NCBI RefSeq assembly: GCF_003060865.1
Contig: NZ_CP028920.1
Span: forward strand, 134,761 to 198,760
Direction: 5' to 3'
Length of the DNA: 64,000 bases
Origin: Gemmobacter aquarius
GTDB lineage: Bacteria; Pseudomonadota; Alphaproteobacteria; Rhodobacterales; Rhodobacteraceae
Below the pieces are notes generated by a model, which saw only the letters and a list, made by a program, of their open reading frames with translations, did not search any database and had not been told where the DNA came from. A program made the position numbers and the translations under genes. Positions 8,247 to 16,590 of the stretch are shown here, piece by piece (the stretch's first letter is position 1; each line of letters opens with the position of its first letter).

Positions 8247-9314
8247 ATGAAGTTATATAACCCTGTTAATACTGATAATCCTGAAGAAACCATCGTCGAT
8301 TCCGAGAGGGTTGGACAGGCGTCCGAAGACGACCTGTGGTTCCTGCCAGGTCCGATGGAAGAGGAACCGGATTATCTGCCTCCAGGCCCAATGACTGAGC
8401 CTAGTGAAACCTCAGTACTTGCGGCTTGGGCTCGGGCCGAAGCGGGTTGTGCGGCCCGCCTCGCACAGGTGGCCGGAAGACTGGGCGCGCTTGACGACCG
8501 TCTGCGACGCGGCCCATTGGGTTGGCGGCACAGATTGGCTCTGATCGAGGCTGCAGAGCTGAGCTGGTTCGTTGGCGATCGAGTCAGCCCTGAACGCCTT
8601 GCACTCTGGATCGCGCTTCGGCTGTCTGGCGCGCAGGAAGACTCAGGGGCGCTGTCTCGTGTTGGATGGGCCGTTCGGCGTCTGACTGGAGGGCCTGGCC
8701 CCGAAGCTGGGCTTGCCGATTTTCTCGACCGCCGGGACCCTGAGAATATAGCTGATGACGCCGATCGTTTCGCTGAACGTGCTGATGGCTGGCTCGCCTT
8801 GATGGAAGCCAGCCGACATTTTCACCCTATCACTCGGGCTTGTCTGGGCTTCAACCTTTGGAGCCTGGCAGGTCTCGGTCAGAATGGCGACCGGATGGAA
8901 GCTGCGGTCACGGCAGGACGTGTTGCTGCAGCCGAAGGGAAGGGTGCAATTTTCGCACCGCTGGCACTGGGTGGGGCAGGGGGGCTTCGTGCCGGCGGAC
9001 CTCCGGCAGAGCGGTTGACCCGATGGCTGGACGGGATGAACAACGCATGCCTCGCAGCGATGCGGCACCTCGACGAACTCGAATTATGGTCCACCCAAGC
9101 GGAAACTGTCATGTCAGTGTTGTCTGGCCGTACTCCTCCGGCTTTGCGCGCTGTATTGACCGAATGGCCCTTGGTCTCTGCACCGATGGTCGAGACTGTG
9201 ATCGGCGCCAGCCGCGCGGCTGTCCAGCGAAACCTGGCTTGGATGGAGGCGCGTGGGCTAATCTGCGAAATGACCGGGCAGGGGCGTTATCGGATGTGGC
9301 GCGCGGCGATCTGA
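8247..9314 (+). CDS. RHE_PE00001-type (DUF1612 plus C-terminal helix-turn-helix) protein
   Basis: A 355-aa protein divergent from the recombinase. It has a proline-rich acidic N-terminus, a helical middle (about 55-280) and a C-terminal winged-helix-like segment (APMVETVIGASRAAVQRNL, then MEARGLICEMTGQGRYRMW). This layout fits the plasmid-borne family first seen on Rhizobium etli plasmids. Members are thought to be DNA-binding regulators or filamentation-related proteins, but none has a firm function known to me. The assignment is from memory of family sequence and is moderately sure. Confidence 0.65.
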   Translation: MKLYNPVNTDNPEETIVDSERVGQASEDDLWFLPGPMEEEPDYLPPGPMTEPSETSVLAAWARAEAGCAARLAQVAGRLGALDDRLRRGPLGWRHRLALIEAAELSWFVGDRVSPERLALWIALRLSGAQEDSGALSRVGWAVRRLTGGPGPEAGLADFLDRRDPENIADDADRFAERADGWLALMEASRHFHPITRACLGFNLWSLAGLGQNGDRMEAAVTAGRVAAAEGKGAIFAPLALGGAGGLRAGGPPAERLTRWLDGMNNACLAAMRHLDELELWSTQAETVMSVLSGRTPPALRAVLTEWPLVSAPMVETVIGASRAAVQRNLAWMEARGLICEMTGQGRYRMWRAAI

Positions 9315-9400
9315 AAGCTTTGGATCACGATTTTCGCCACTTTGCATTTGGAATTGACCCGGCCGACACATCCAAGGCTGCCCGGCGACGGAAGTATGCA

Positions 9401-10165
9401 TCATCCGAACACTAACCCGCCATCGACGATCAGGTTCTGCCCCGTGACTGCGCGCGCCCAGGGCGAGGCGAAGAACAGCACGGCGTCGGCCAGATCCTCG
9501 GGCGTCGTCACCCGGCCCAGAGGGGTCTGGGCGGCGATGATGTCGAACACCGCTTCGGGCGTGGCGGCGCTGGCGTCGGTGGTGCGCAACAGGCCTCCCG
9601 ACACCATGTTCACCGTGATGCCCAGCGGCCCCAGTTCCTTGGCCGCCGTGCGGGTCAGCGCCAGAAGCGCACCCTTGGCGGCGGTGTAGTCGTGATAGGG
9701 CACGACCGGGTTCTGCATCAGGTTGGTGCCGATGGTGATGATCCGGCCAAAGCCTTGCGCTGCACAATGCGCCCGCATCGCGGCCAGACAGTTCAGCGCG
9801 CCACCCACCGCCGTTTCGGCCTGCCGCGCGATATCGGCCCATTGCAGCCTGTCAAGATGCGCCCGCGCATCGCCGTTGAAGGCGAAATCAGCCAGCGCAT
9901 TGTGGACCAGCACATCCGGGGCCCCCAGACGCTCAGTGATCTGATCCACCATCGCCGCAACCTGCGCGGGGTCTGTCACATCGGCGCGAAACGCGGCGGC
10001 GCGCGGGCCAAGCTCGGCGGCCAAGGTCTCGGCTGCGGTCTGGCTGTTGCGATAGTTGATGGCCACCCTTGCGCCTTCGCGGTGAAAGGCGCGGGCGATG
10101 GCGGCACCAAGGCCACGGCCACCGCCGGTGACAAGGACGGTCAGGTCAGACAGGGGACGGGTCAT
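9401..10165 (-). CDS. SDR-family oxidoreductase at the end of the thiamine operon
   Basis: A 254-aa short-chain dehydrogenase from the ATG at 10165, which overlaps the thiD stop by four bases. It has the Rossmann motif TGGGRGLGAA (about 14-23), the NALA variant of the NNAG motif, and the YxxxK active site (YTAAK). The catalytic Ser usually found 13 residues before Tyr is Thr here. Translational coupling to thiD behind a TPP riboswitch suggests a role in thiamine precursor salvage, for example on a pyrimidine or thiazole breakdown product. The substrate is unknown. Confidence 0.85.
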   Translation of the reverse strand: MTRPLSDLTVLVTGGGRGLGAAIARAFHREGARVAINYRNSQTAAETLAAELGPRAAAFRADVTDPAQVAAMVDQITERLGAPDVLVHNALADFAFNGDARAHLDRLQWADIARQAETAVGGALNCLAAMRAHCAAQGFGRIITIGTNLMQNPVVPYHDYTAAKGALLALTRTAAKELGPLGITVNMVSGGLLRTTDASAATPEAVFDIIAAQTPLGRVTTPEDLADAVLFFASPWARAVTGQNLIVDGGLVFG

Positions 10166-10968
10166 GCGTTGGTTCCTTTGAATTGGGCGAAGAAGTGATG
10201 GGTCGGGCCGTGGCCACTGCCCACCGTCAGCGCATTGGCGTTGGCGATGGCGGCGGCGACGTAGGCCTTTGTGCGTACGGCGGCGTCGGGCAGGGGCAGG
10301 CCAAGCCCCAGAAACGTAGCCAGCGCAGACGACAGCGTGCAGCCTGTGCCATGGGTCTTGCGCGTGGCGTGGCGGGAACCTGTAAGCCAGGTGAGGACAT
10401 CGGTACTTACCAGGAGATCGGGGCAATCACCGCCCGGCAGATGCCCACCTTTCAGCAGCACCGCCCGCGCCCCAAGCGCCAGCAGCGCCTGCGCCTGTTC
10501 CTGCATCTGGTTGCGGGTTGCGGCCTCGGGCACGCCCAGCAGATCGGCCGCTTCGGGCAGGTTGGGTGTGATGACCGATGCCAGCGGCAGCATCGCGCGC
10601 AGGGCGGCAACCGCATCGGCCTGCAACAGCCGGTCGCCGCTTTTGGCCACCATCACCGGATCCAGCACGATTGGCGCCTCTAGGCCCGCCAGCGCATCGG
10701 CAACCGCGCCGATGATGGGGGCGGTGCCCAGCATCCCGATCTTGACCGCGTCCACCCGGATATCGGCGCGGATCGCCGCGACCTGAGCCGTCACGAAATC
10801 CGGCGCGATCATCTGCACGGCAGTCACGCCTTGGGTGTTCTGCGCGGTCAGCGCGGTGAGGGCGGCCATGGCATAGCCGCCATTGGCCGAGATCGCCTTG
10901 ATATCGGCCTGAATCCCGGCCCCGCCCGACGGGTCAGAGCCTGCAATCGACAGGATGTTGGGGATCAT
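10162..10968 (-). CDS. thiD: Hydroxymethylpyrimidine/phosphomethylpyrimidine kinase
   Basis: A 268-aa ribokinase-fold kinase that phosphorylates HMP and HMP-P in thiamine synthesis and salvage. It begins with ILSIAGSDPSGGAGIQADIK, the family signature. GTGCTLSSALA near the C-terminus is the anion hole with catalytic Asp/Cys region. The start at 10968 overlaps the thiE stop as ATGA and has GGAG upstream; a Met four codons earlier is less likely. Third gene of the thiM-thiE-thiD-SDR operon. Confidence 0.95.
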   Translation of the reverse strand: MIPNILSIAGSDPSGGAGIQADIKAISANGGYAMAALTALTAQNTQGVTAVQMIAPDFVTAQVAAIRADIRVDAVKIGMLGTAPIIGAVADALAGLEAPIVLDPVMVAKSGDRLLQADAVAALRAMLPLASVITPNLPEAADLLGVPEAATRNQMQEQAQALLALGARAVLLKGGHLPGGDCPDLLVSTDVLTWLTGSRHATRKTHGTGCTLSSALATFLGLGLPLPDAAVRTKAYVAAAIANANALTVGSGHGPTHHFFAQFKGTNA

Positions 10969-11576
10969 GCCACGCTCCATTCTGACAACAAGGCACGCGT
11001 GGTGGCCTGCGCATCCGGCGCGCGGGTCACAGCCGTGACCACGGCCATGCCGCAGGCACCGGCGGCGCGCACCGCCGCCGCATCGCCCGGCTTCAACCCG
11101 CCGATGGCATAGGTCGGCAATCCCGCCTCTGCCACGATCTGCGCCAAGCCGTCAAAGCCGATGGGCGTGGCGTGGTCGTGCTTGGTTTGCGTGGCGCGCA
11201 CCGGCCCGGCCCCGATGTAATCCACGCCGGGCGGGATCACGCGCGCCTGCGCCACCGTCTCGATGGACAGGCCAAGCATCATCCCCGCAGGCATCCGCTG
11301 GCGGATAAGGGCTACATCGCCGTCGCCTTGCCCGATGTGCAAGCCGTGCGCGCCGGTGGCCAGTGCCACCTCGACCCGGTCATTGACGATCAGCCTCGCC
11401 CCAAGCGCCGTCAGTTCCGGCATCAGCAGCCGCACCAGCGCCGCCAGATCATCGTCCAGCGCCGTCTTGTCGCGCAATTGCACCCATGCCGCCCCGCCGC
11501 GTGCTGCCGCGCGCGCCTGTTCGGCCACGGCCAGGGCGGCACCCGGATCGGTGATCACATAAATCGGGCCCATCAT
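10965..11576 (-). CDS. thiE: Thiamine phosphate synthase
   Basis: A 203-aa TIM-barrel enzyme that joins HMP-PP and thiazole phosphate. It shows LRDK (substrate diphosphate binding), ARLIVNDRVEVALATGAHGLH and HIGQGD, GAGPVRATQTK and the late AIGG motif of ThiE. The ATG at 11576 overlaps the thiM stop by four bases; the next codon is also Met. Confidence 0.95.
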   Translation of the reverse strand: MMGPIYVITDPGAALAVAEQARAAARGGAAWVQLRDKTALDDDLAALVRLLMPELTALGARLIVNDRVEVALATGAHGLHIGQGDGDVALIRQRMPAGMMLGLSIETVAQARVIPPGVDYIGAGPVRATQTKHDHATPIGFDGLAQIVAEAGLPTYAIGGLKPGDAAAVRAAGACGMAVVTAVTRAPDAQATTRALLSEWSVA

Positions 11577-12358
11577 GCGCGGCTGACCTTGGCGCCTGCG
11601 GTCACCTCCTGCGGCGTCAGGCTGTAAAGCGCGTCCAGAAACGCCACCTGAAAACTGCCGGGGCCAGCGGCACCTGCCGCCCGTTCCCCGGCCAGCCCGT
11701 AATAGGCCAGCGCCGCCACGGTGGCAGGCAGGGCGGGCTGGCCCACAGCAAAAGCCGCGATCGCCCCGTTCAGCGAACATCCCAAAGCAGTCACGCGCGG
11801 CATCAGCGCGTCACCATTGGCCACGCGGAACGCCTGCACGCCGTCGGTGACGTAATCGACCGGCCCCGATACAGCGACCACAGCCCCCGTGCGCAAGGCT
11901 AGGTCTTGCGCGCTGGCCTCGGCCGCTGTCACCGGATCGGCGCTGTCGGCCCCGCGCCCCGCGCCACCCATCCCGGCCAGCGCCAGAATCTCGGAGGCAT
12001 TGCCGCGAATGACCGTTGGCCGCAGCGCCATCAGCCGAGCGCAAACATCCCGGCGAAACTGCGTCGCGCCCACGCCCACCGGGTCCAGCACCCAAGGACG
12101 GCCCGAAGCGATCATCACCTGTACGGCCATCTCCATCGCCTCGGCCCATGCCGGGTCCAGCGTGCCGATGTTGACGCACAGCGCCTGCGCAAGGCCTGCA
12201 AACTCTGCCACCTCCTCGCGCGCATGGACCATCGCGGGCGACGCCCCCACGGCCAGCAGCACATTGGCTGACACGTTCATTGCGACGAAATTGGTGATGC
12301 ACTGCACCAGCGGCGCGGTGCTGCGCAGGGTGGCAAGGGTGGTGCCGAGGTTGTCCAT
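11573..12358 (-). CDS. thiM: Hydroxyethylthiazole kinase
   Basis: A 261-aa kinase that phosphorylates salvaged thiazole alcohol. Family signatures are CITNFVAMNVSANVLLAVGA (about 20-39), DPVGVGA and VIRGNASEI, and a glycine-rich TALGCSLNGAIAAF active-site region; this last reads GCS where many homologues have GTG(C). First gene of the operon, 80 bases downstream of the TPP riboswitch. With thiD and thiE it makes a salvage set; no de novo genes (thiC, thiG) are nearby. Confidence 0.94.
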   Translation of the reverse strand: MDNLGTTLATLRSTAPLVQCITNFVAMNVSANVLLAVGASPAMVHAREEVAEFAGLAQALCVNIGTLDPAWAEAMEMAVQVMIASGRPWVLDPVGVGATQFRRDVCARLMALRPTVIRGNASEILALAGMGGAGRGADSADPVTAAEASAQDLALRTGAVVAVSGPVDYVTDGVQAFRVANGDALMPRVTALGCSLNGAIAAFAVGQPALPATVAALAYYGLAGERAAGAAGPGSFQVAFLDALYSLTPQEVTAGAKVSRA

Positions 12359-12437
12359 TCTATTCTCCGGCCGCGCGCAACGGGGCCAGAGGTGGCGTCG
12401 GGGATGGCCAAAATACGGCCAAAGGGGACACCCACCG

Positions 12438-12513
12438 CAGACTCCCTACGCCAGCATTATCTGGTTCAGGTTCAAAGGGTGCTTCTCAGCCCGGTTGCCC
12501 GGACGCCCCTGTC
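12438..12513 (-). promoter_or_regulatory. TPP riboswitch (THI element)
   Basis: On the minus strand the conserved pieces occur in order: GGGGCG, CTGAGA (12484-12489), ACCCTTTGAACCTGA, CCAGATAATGCTGGCGTAGGGA. It lies in the leader of thiM-thiE-thiD-SDR. TPP binding should shut the operon, probably by hiding the thiM ribosome site. Confidence 0.95.
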
Positions 12514-12546
12514 GCGCTGCTTAGACACAAATATTTGCAGACAAAG

Positions 12547-13452
12547 TCAAGTCTGTGGCCTGTCTGGCAGAGCATGCCCTGTGTCTGATTTCGTCGGCCA
12601 GACCTCAAGGATGCCACACATGATGACCAATGCACCGCCGGCTATCTCGGTGGGCGACAGAATCTCGCCTGCAAAAACTGCAGCGGTTACTGCACCGAAA
12701 ACCACTTCGGTCATTAAAAGGATGCCGACGCGTGCGGGGTCAAGTCTCACCGCCGCCCACATCAGCCCTGCAATCGAGATTACCCACCACAGCGCCGCCG
12801 TCACCAGAACCGCCCCAGCAACGACCGCCAGATCCGGCGCGGCAATCGCAGGAAACGGCTCCAGCACGGGCGCGGCAACAAGCGAGGTCAGGGCGGCGCC
12901 TATGGCGAACAGGAACGCCGACGGCAGCGGCCTGACGTCGGATTTGTTCCGCATCCCCGCCGTGGCAAAGGCCCAGACAAGGCCCCCGACAAAGGCCATC
13001 CATTCGCCCAGATCGCCGGGCAGCGGGATATCACCATCGCCTCCCAGCATGATGAACAGGCCTACAAGACCGGTGGCAATGGCAACCAGCCGGAGGCGCG
13101 GCACCTGCTGGCGCAGTAGGTACTTCGCGATCAGCACGCTCCAGACCGGGCTGAAGAACCACAGCAGCACAACAAGTGCCACCTTGCCGTACAGAAAGCC
13201 GATCGAATACAGTGCAAAGGCCGCCCCGCCCAACATGACCGAAACGATGCCAATGCGGTTTCTACCCCAAAGCGCTCGTTTGTCGGCAAGGACGAAGGGC
13301 AGCAGGAACATGGATGCGACCAGCGTGATCGCTCCCGTTCCCCATGCCCCGTCCAGCCCCCGTTCGGCCACGGCCCGGACGGGCACCCAATAAACGCCCC
13401 AGATGACGCCCGTTACAAGAACGACGGCCGAGGCCAGAAGGCTTGTGCTCAT
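12547..13452 (-). CDS. DMT-superfamily (EamA-like) permease
   Basis: A 301-aa inner-membrane protein with about ten hydrophobic segments in two similar halves, as in EamA/RhaT transporters. The start at 13452 has AGGA 7 bases upstream. It begins VIWGVYWVPVRAVAERG, and the second half ends with the TEVVFGAVTAAVFAGE motif typical of the family. It is transcribed in the same direction as the thiamine operon and lies upstream of the riboswitch; export or import of a thiamine precursor is possible but unsupported by sequence. Substrate unknown. Confidence 0.85.
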   Translation of the reverse strand: MSTSLLASAVVLVTGVIWGVYWVPVRAVAERGLDGAWGTGAITLVASMFLLPFVLADKRALWGRNRIGIVSVMLGGAAFALYSIGFLYGKVALVVLLWFFSPVWSVLIAKYLLRQQVPRLRLVAIATGLVGLFIMLGGDGDIPLPGDLGEWMAFVGGLVWAFATAGMRNKSDVRPLPSAFLFAIGAALTSLVAAPVLEPFPAIAAPDLAVVAGAVLVTAALWWVISIAGLMWAAVRLDPARVGILLMTEVVFGAVTAAVFAGEILSPTEIAGGALVIMCGILEVWPTKSDTGHALPDRPQT

Positions 13453-13700
13453 TTGTTTTCCTGTTCCGGACCGGTCGCAGATTTTCAAGACCATGTGTTT
13501 CCCACTACATATCGTTCAAGTGGATCACAGGCCGCCGCGTGCCGACAGTGCTTGACTCACTTGCGACAAGGGTGAGGCCATCAGCATAGACAGACACAAA
13601 CTGGGTTTGAGCCCGGAAGGACGTGCCGCAGACCGGACACAAGCCTTCTTCTGGTAGGCCCGCAAAAAATTGGCGCTAACGAGAAGGTGCAGTCAGCCTT

Positions 13701-14822
13701 CTAACGGGCATTCACCATCGGCCGTGTCTTCAGCACTTCCAGGCTGTCCAGCAAAGCCTCGCGCGGCAGATCGCGGCCGATGATGACGACGCGGCTCTTA
13801 CGATCCTCGCCCGACCAGCGGGCAAGGCGGATGGGTGGGTCGATGATGTGCTGGACGCCGTGGATGACAAACGGCGTGTCGAAGCCGTCGGCCCAGATCA
13901 CCGCCTTCAGGCGCAAGATGTCGGGGCCGCGGGCGGCGATCAAGGTTTCCATCCAGATGTCCAGCATGATCGGATGGATCGGGTCATCAAAGACCATCGA
14001 CACCGAAGAGATGCGGTCGTCATGGCGGGCCGCCGGGGCAATGGCGGCCAACAGGCTTGACCCCGGGGCCGGGGCCAACCCGAATAGGCCATGGGTTGGG
14101 CCGGTTGCAAAGGGGGCCAGCGATTTTGCCAATGGCGGAAGCGGCAAGGATGAAAGCGCATAGGCCGGGGCGTTCACCCAGGCTTCGGCTTCCGGCAACG
14201 CACCGTTCATGTCGGGGGCCCCATGGCCGAAAAGCTCGGTCAAAGGAACCGCGCCGCGCGTAGCGGTCACGATGCGCGCCCCGGGGGCAAGGGCCGCAAG
14301 CCGGGCGCGGAACCGCTCGGCCTGCGATGGTGTCACGAGGTCGGTCTTGGACAGAACCAGCACATCGGCCATGGCGACCTGCTGAACACTTTCGAACCCG
14401 GCATCCAGCGTGGCAGGGCCATGCGCGGCATCGCAGACTGTGACCACCCCATCCATCCGCAGCGTCGCCCCCAGACCGGGCGTCACGATCAGCGTGTGCA
14501 GGATCGGCGCGGGATCGGCGAGGCCAGTGGTCTCGATCACGATCCGGTCGAACGCCAGTTTCCCGGCGCTGCGCTTTTCGAACAGGCTTTCCAGCGCCTG
14601 CACCAGATCGCCGCGCACCGTGCAGCACATACAGCCGGAGGAGAGAAGCACCGTTTCTTCGGTCGTCTCGACGATCAGGTCATGGTCAAGACCCACATCG
14701 CCGAACTCGTTGACGACAACGGCGATGCGGCCTGCCGAGGCATCGCGCAGGAGCGCATTGAGAAGCGTGGTCTTTCCGGCGCCAAGATAGCCGGTGATCA
14801 GGGTCAGGGGAATTCGGGACAT
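13701..14822 (-). CDS. COG0523 GTPase (zinc-responsive metallochaperone type)
   Basis: A 373-aa G3E-family GTPase. P-loop GYLGAGKT (11-18), the metal-binding CxCC motif GCMCC (C64, C66, C67), NKxD as SKTD, and a C-terminal CobW_C domain. It lies divergent from hisI across a Zur box, so it should be made under zinc starvation. COG0523 proteins under Zur are thought to deliver scarce zinc to essential enzymes. It is distinct in sequence from the CobW at 38909 and from the two other COG0523 proteins of this region. Confidence 0.9.
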   Translation of the reverse strand: MSRIPLTLITGYLGAGKTTLLNALLRDASAGRIAVVVNEFGDVGLDHDLIVETTEETVLLSSGCMCCTVRGDLVQALESLFEKRSAGKLAFDRIVIETTGLADPAPILHTLIVTPGLGATLRMDGVVTVCDAAHGPATLDAGFESVQQVAMADVLVLSKTDLVTPSQAERFRARLAALAPGARIVTATRGAVPLTELFGHGAPDMNGALPEAEAWVNAPAYALSSLPLPPLAKSLAPFATGPTHGLFGLAPAPGSSLLAAIAPAARHDDRISSVSMVFDDPIHPIMLDIWMETLIAARGPDILRLKAVIWADGFDTPFVIHGVQHIIDPPIRLARWSGEDRKSRVVIIGRDLPREALLDSLEVLKTRPMVNAR

Positions 14823-14838
14823 CTTCGACTTGTGCTAT

Positions 14839-14851
14839 GTTATACTATAAC
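14839..14851. promoter_or_regulatory. Zur box between COG0523 gene and hisI paralogue
   Basis: GTTATACTATAAC is a perfect 13-bp palindrome of the form reported for Zur sites. It sits 17 bases from the minus-strand GTPase start and 36 bases from the plus-strand hisI start, so one site can repress both directions. An identical 13-mer occurs at 22959. Confidence 0.85.
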
Positions 14852-14887
14852 GTATATCTGCCATCGATCCCCTGAAAGCAAGCCAGA

Positions 14888-15358
14888 ATGACCGTTACTT
14901 TCGCCCCCCGCCCGTCTGTCCTCGATGTCGAAGAAGGCCTGGCCCTCGCCCCGCGCTTTCCGGCGGATGGCCTCATGCCCTGCGTGACGACCGATGCCGC
15001 GGACGGCACCGTGCTGATGCTGGGCTGGATGAACGAACAGGCGTTGCGGCTGACCATCGAGACGTGCGAGGCGCATTACTTCAGCCGCACAAGGCAAGCG
15101 GTCTGGCACAAGGGCGCGACCTCGGGCCTGACTCAGACTGTGGTCAGGATGCGGATCGACGACGATCAGGATGCAATGTGGCTGGAGGTTACCGTCGCAG
15201 GCTCTGGCGCGTCGTGCCATGTCGGCTATCGGTCCTGCTTCTACCGTGAGGTGCCTATCGGCCCCGCTGCCGGTGGTCCGCTGCGGTTCACCGAGACCGA
15301 GCGCCGGTTTGACCCCGTCGCGGTCTATGGCGATGCGCCGAACCCGACGATCCTGTGA
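14888..15358 (+). CDS. HisI-type phosphoribosyl-AMP cyclohydrolase paralogue lacking one zinc cysteine
   Basis: A 156-aa protein matching HisI: MLGWMNEQAL, HYFSRTR, WHKGATSG, and CHVGYRSCFYR. HisI opens the AMP ring in histidine synthesis and uses Zn and Mg. The family motif DCDxDA reads DDDQDA here (91-96), so the first zinc-ligand Cys is Asp92; the other two (C110, C117) and the metal-binding Asp residues remain. It is first in a Zur-controlled operon. Zur-regulated HisI paralogues are known as backups for zinc shortage. I infer an enzyme that needs less zinc or another metal. Activity is not shown by sequence. Confidence 0.88.
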   Translation: MTVTFAPRPSVLDVEEGLALAPRFPADGLMPCVTTDAADGTVLMLGWMNEQALRLTIETCEAHYFSRTRQAVWHKGATSGLTQTVVRMRIDDDQDAMWLEVTVAGSGASCHVGYRSCFYREVPIGPAAGGPLRFTETERRFDPVAVYGDAPNPTIL

Positions 15359-15365
15359 GGCCGGC

Positions 15366-15752
15366 ATGGGCGCGGCTTTAACCCCGAATGAGATCGAAGT
15401 GCTGGCCCTCTTGCGCGGGGCGAATGGCCCGATGACGGCCTATCAACTTCTTGGCCGGATGCAGCGCAAAGGTGGTGCAGTGGCCCCTCCCACAGTCTAT
15501 CGCGCCCTGAAAGGGCTGGAAGAGGCCGGTGTCGTGCAACGGATCGAAACGCTGCGCGCTTGGGCCGTGGTCACCTCGCCCGTGCCGGGGGTGGTGGCGA
15601 TCTGCGACGATTGCGGGTCCGTGCGCAGCGTCGAGGCGCCAAGCCTGTTTGAAAGCCTCCATCAGCGCCTCGCCGCTGAGGGTTTTGCCGAGGCGCGCCA
15701 GACCATCGAGGTGCATGGCCGTTGCGGCGATTGCACCGGGGGCCAGGCATGA
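15366..15752 (+). CDS. zur: Fur-family zinc regulator (Zur)
   Basis: A 128-aa Fur-family protein with a winged helix (APPTVYRALKGLEEAGVVQRI, 40-60) and two CxxC pairs (C80/C83 and C120/C123) for structural zinc. It lies between hisI and the znu transport genes and two Zur boxes, which identifies it as Zur rather than Fur. It is shorter at the N-terminus than most Fur proteins. The start at 15366 follows hisI by seven bases. It probably represses its own operon when zinc is plentiful. Confidence 0.9.
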   Translation: MGAALTPNEIEVLALLRGANGPMTAYQLLGRMQRKGGAVAPPTVYRALKGLEEAGVVQRIETLRAWAVVTSPVPGVVAICDDCGSVRSVEAPSLFESLHQRLAAEGFAEARQTIEVHGRCGDCTGGQA

Positions 15753-15847
15753 AGGACCTCCTCCTCTCCGGCGTGGTCCTGCGGCTGACGCTGGCCCTTG
15801 GTCTATCCGCCACCCTGTGGGTCGGGCTCTGGCTGGTGGTGGGCTGA
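15749..15847 (+). CDS. 32-aa single-span membrane microprotein
   Basis: A tiny frame that starts with ATG overlapping the zur stop as ATGA and stops one base before the znuC ATG. It encodes MKDLLLSGVVLRLTLA followed by a second hydrophobic stretch ending in LWLVVG, together one membrane span. Its position is fully consistent with translation in the zur-znuCB operon. Small membrane proteins often tune ABC transporters; that role is only a guess. Confidence 0.55.
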   Translation: MKDLLLSGVVLRLTLALGLSATLWVGLWLVVG

Positions 15848-15848
15848 C

Positions 15849-16590
15849 ATGGCATTGCGCATCCGTGATCTGACACTGGGCTATGACCGGCATCCTGCGG
15901 TGCATCACCTTGACCTTGACCTGGCCCCGGGCAGCCTGACTGCCGTGGTTGGACCGAATGGCGCGGGGAAATCCACGCTGCTGAAGGGCCTAACCGGCGA
16001 GCTTGTTCCCCTGGAAGGCCGGATCGACCGGGGGGTGGCGCGGCTGGCCTACCCTGCCGCAACTCTCCGAGGTGGACCGCAGCTTTCCCATCGCGGTCGG
16101 GGCCTTTGTTGCCATGGGGCTGTGGCATCGGGTCGGGGCCTTTGGTCGGGTCGGGGCCAAGGACGCCGCGCGGGTGGCCGAGGCGCTGGCGGCCGTGGGC
16201 CTGACTGGCTTTGACCAACGCCCGATCTCGGCCTTGTCGGGCGGTCAGGTGCAGCGGGTGATGTTCGCGCGGCTGCTGTTACAGGATGCCGACCTGATCC
16301 TTCTCGACGAACCCTTCACCGCGCTCGACACCAAGACCGCCGCTGACCTTCTGGCAGTCGTGCAGCGCTGGCATGGCGAAGGGCGCACCGTGCTTGCCGT
16401 TCTGCATGACATCGAAGCGGTGCGCAGGCATTTCCCCGAAACCCTGCTGCTGGCGCGCGAAAAGGTCGCGCATGGGGCGACGGATAAGGTCCTGACTGCC
16501 GAGAACCTGTTCCGCGCTCGCCAGATGTCTGAGGCTTTCGACGACAGTGCCAATGTCTGCGTCCGCCCTGCCACACGGGGTGCCGCATGA
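15849..16590 (+). pseudogene. znuC: Zinc ABC transporter ATPase ZnuC, broken by a +1 frameshift
   Basis: The first part (from 15849) holds the Walker A motif GPNGAGKST and reads to GVARLAY; the remainder, in the next frame, continues LPQLSEVDRSFPI with the signature LSGGQ, Walker B LILLDEPF and switch His to 16590. The two join perfectly if one C of the CCC at 16052-16054 is removed. As given, ZnuC would lose its signature motif and transport would fail. All motifs are intact on both sides, so a sequencing error or very recent mutation is likely. It overlaps znuB by four bases. Confidence 0.9.
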
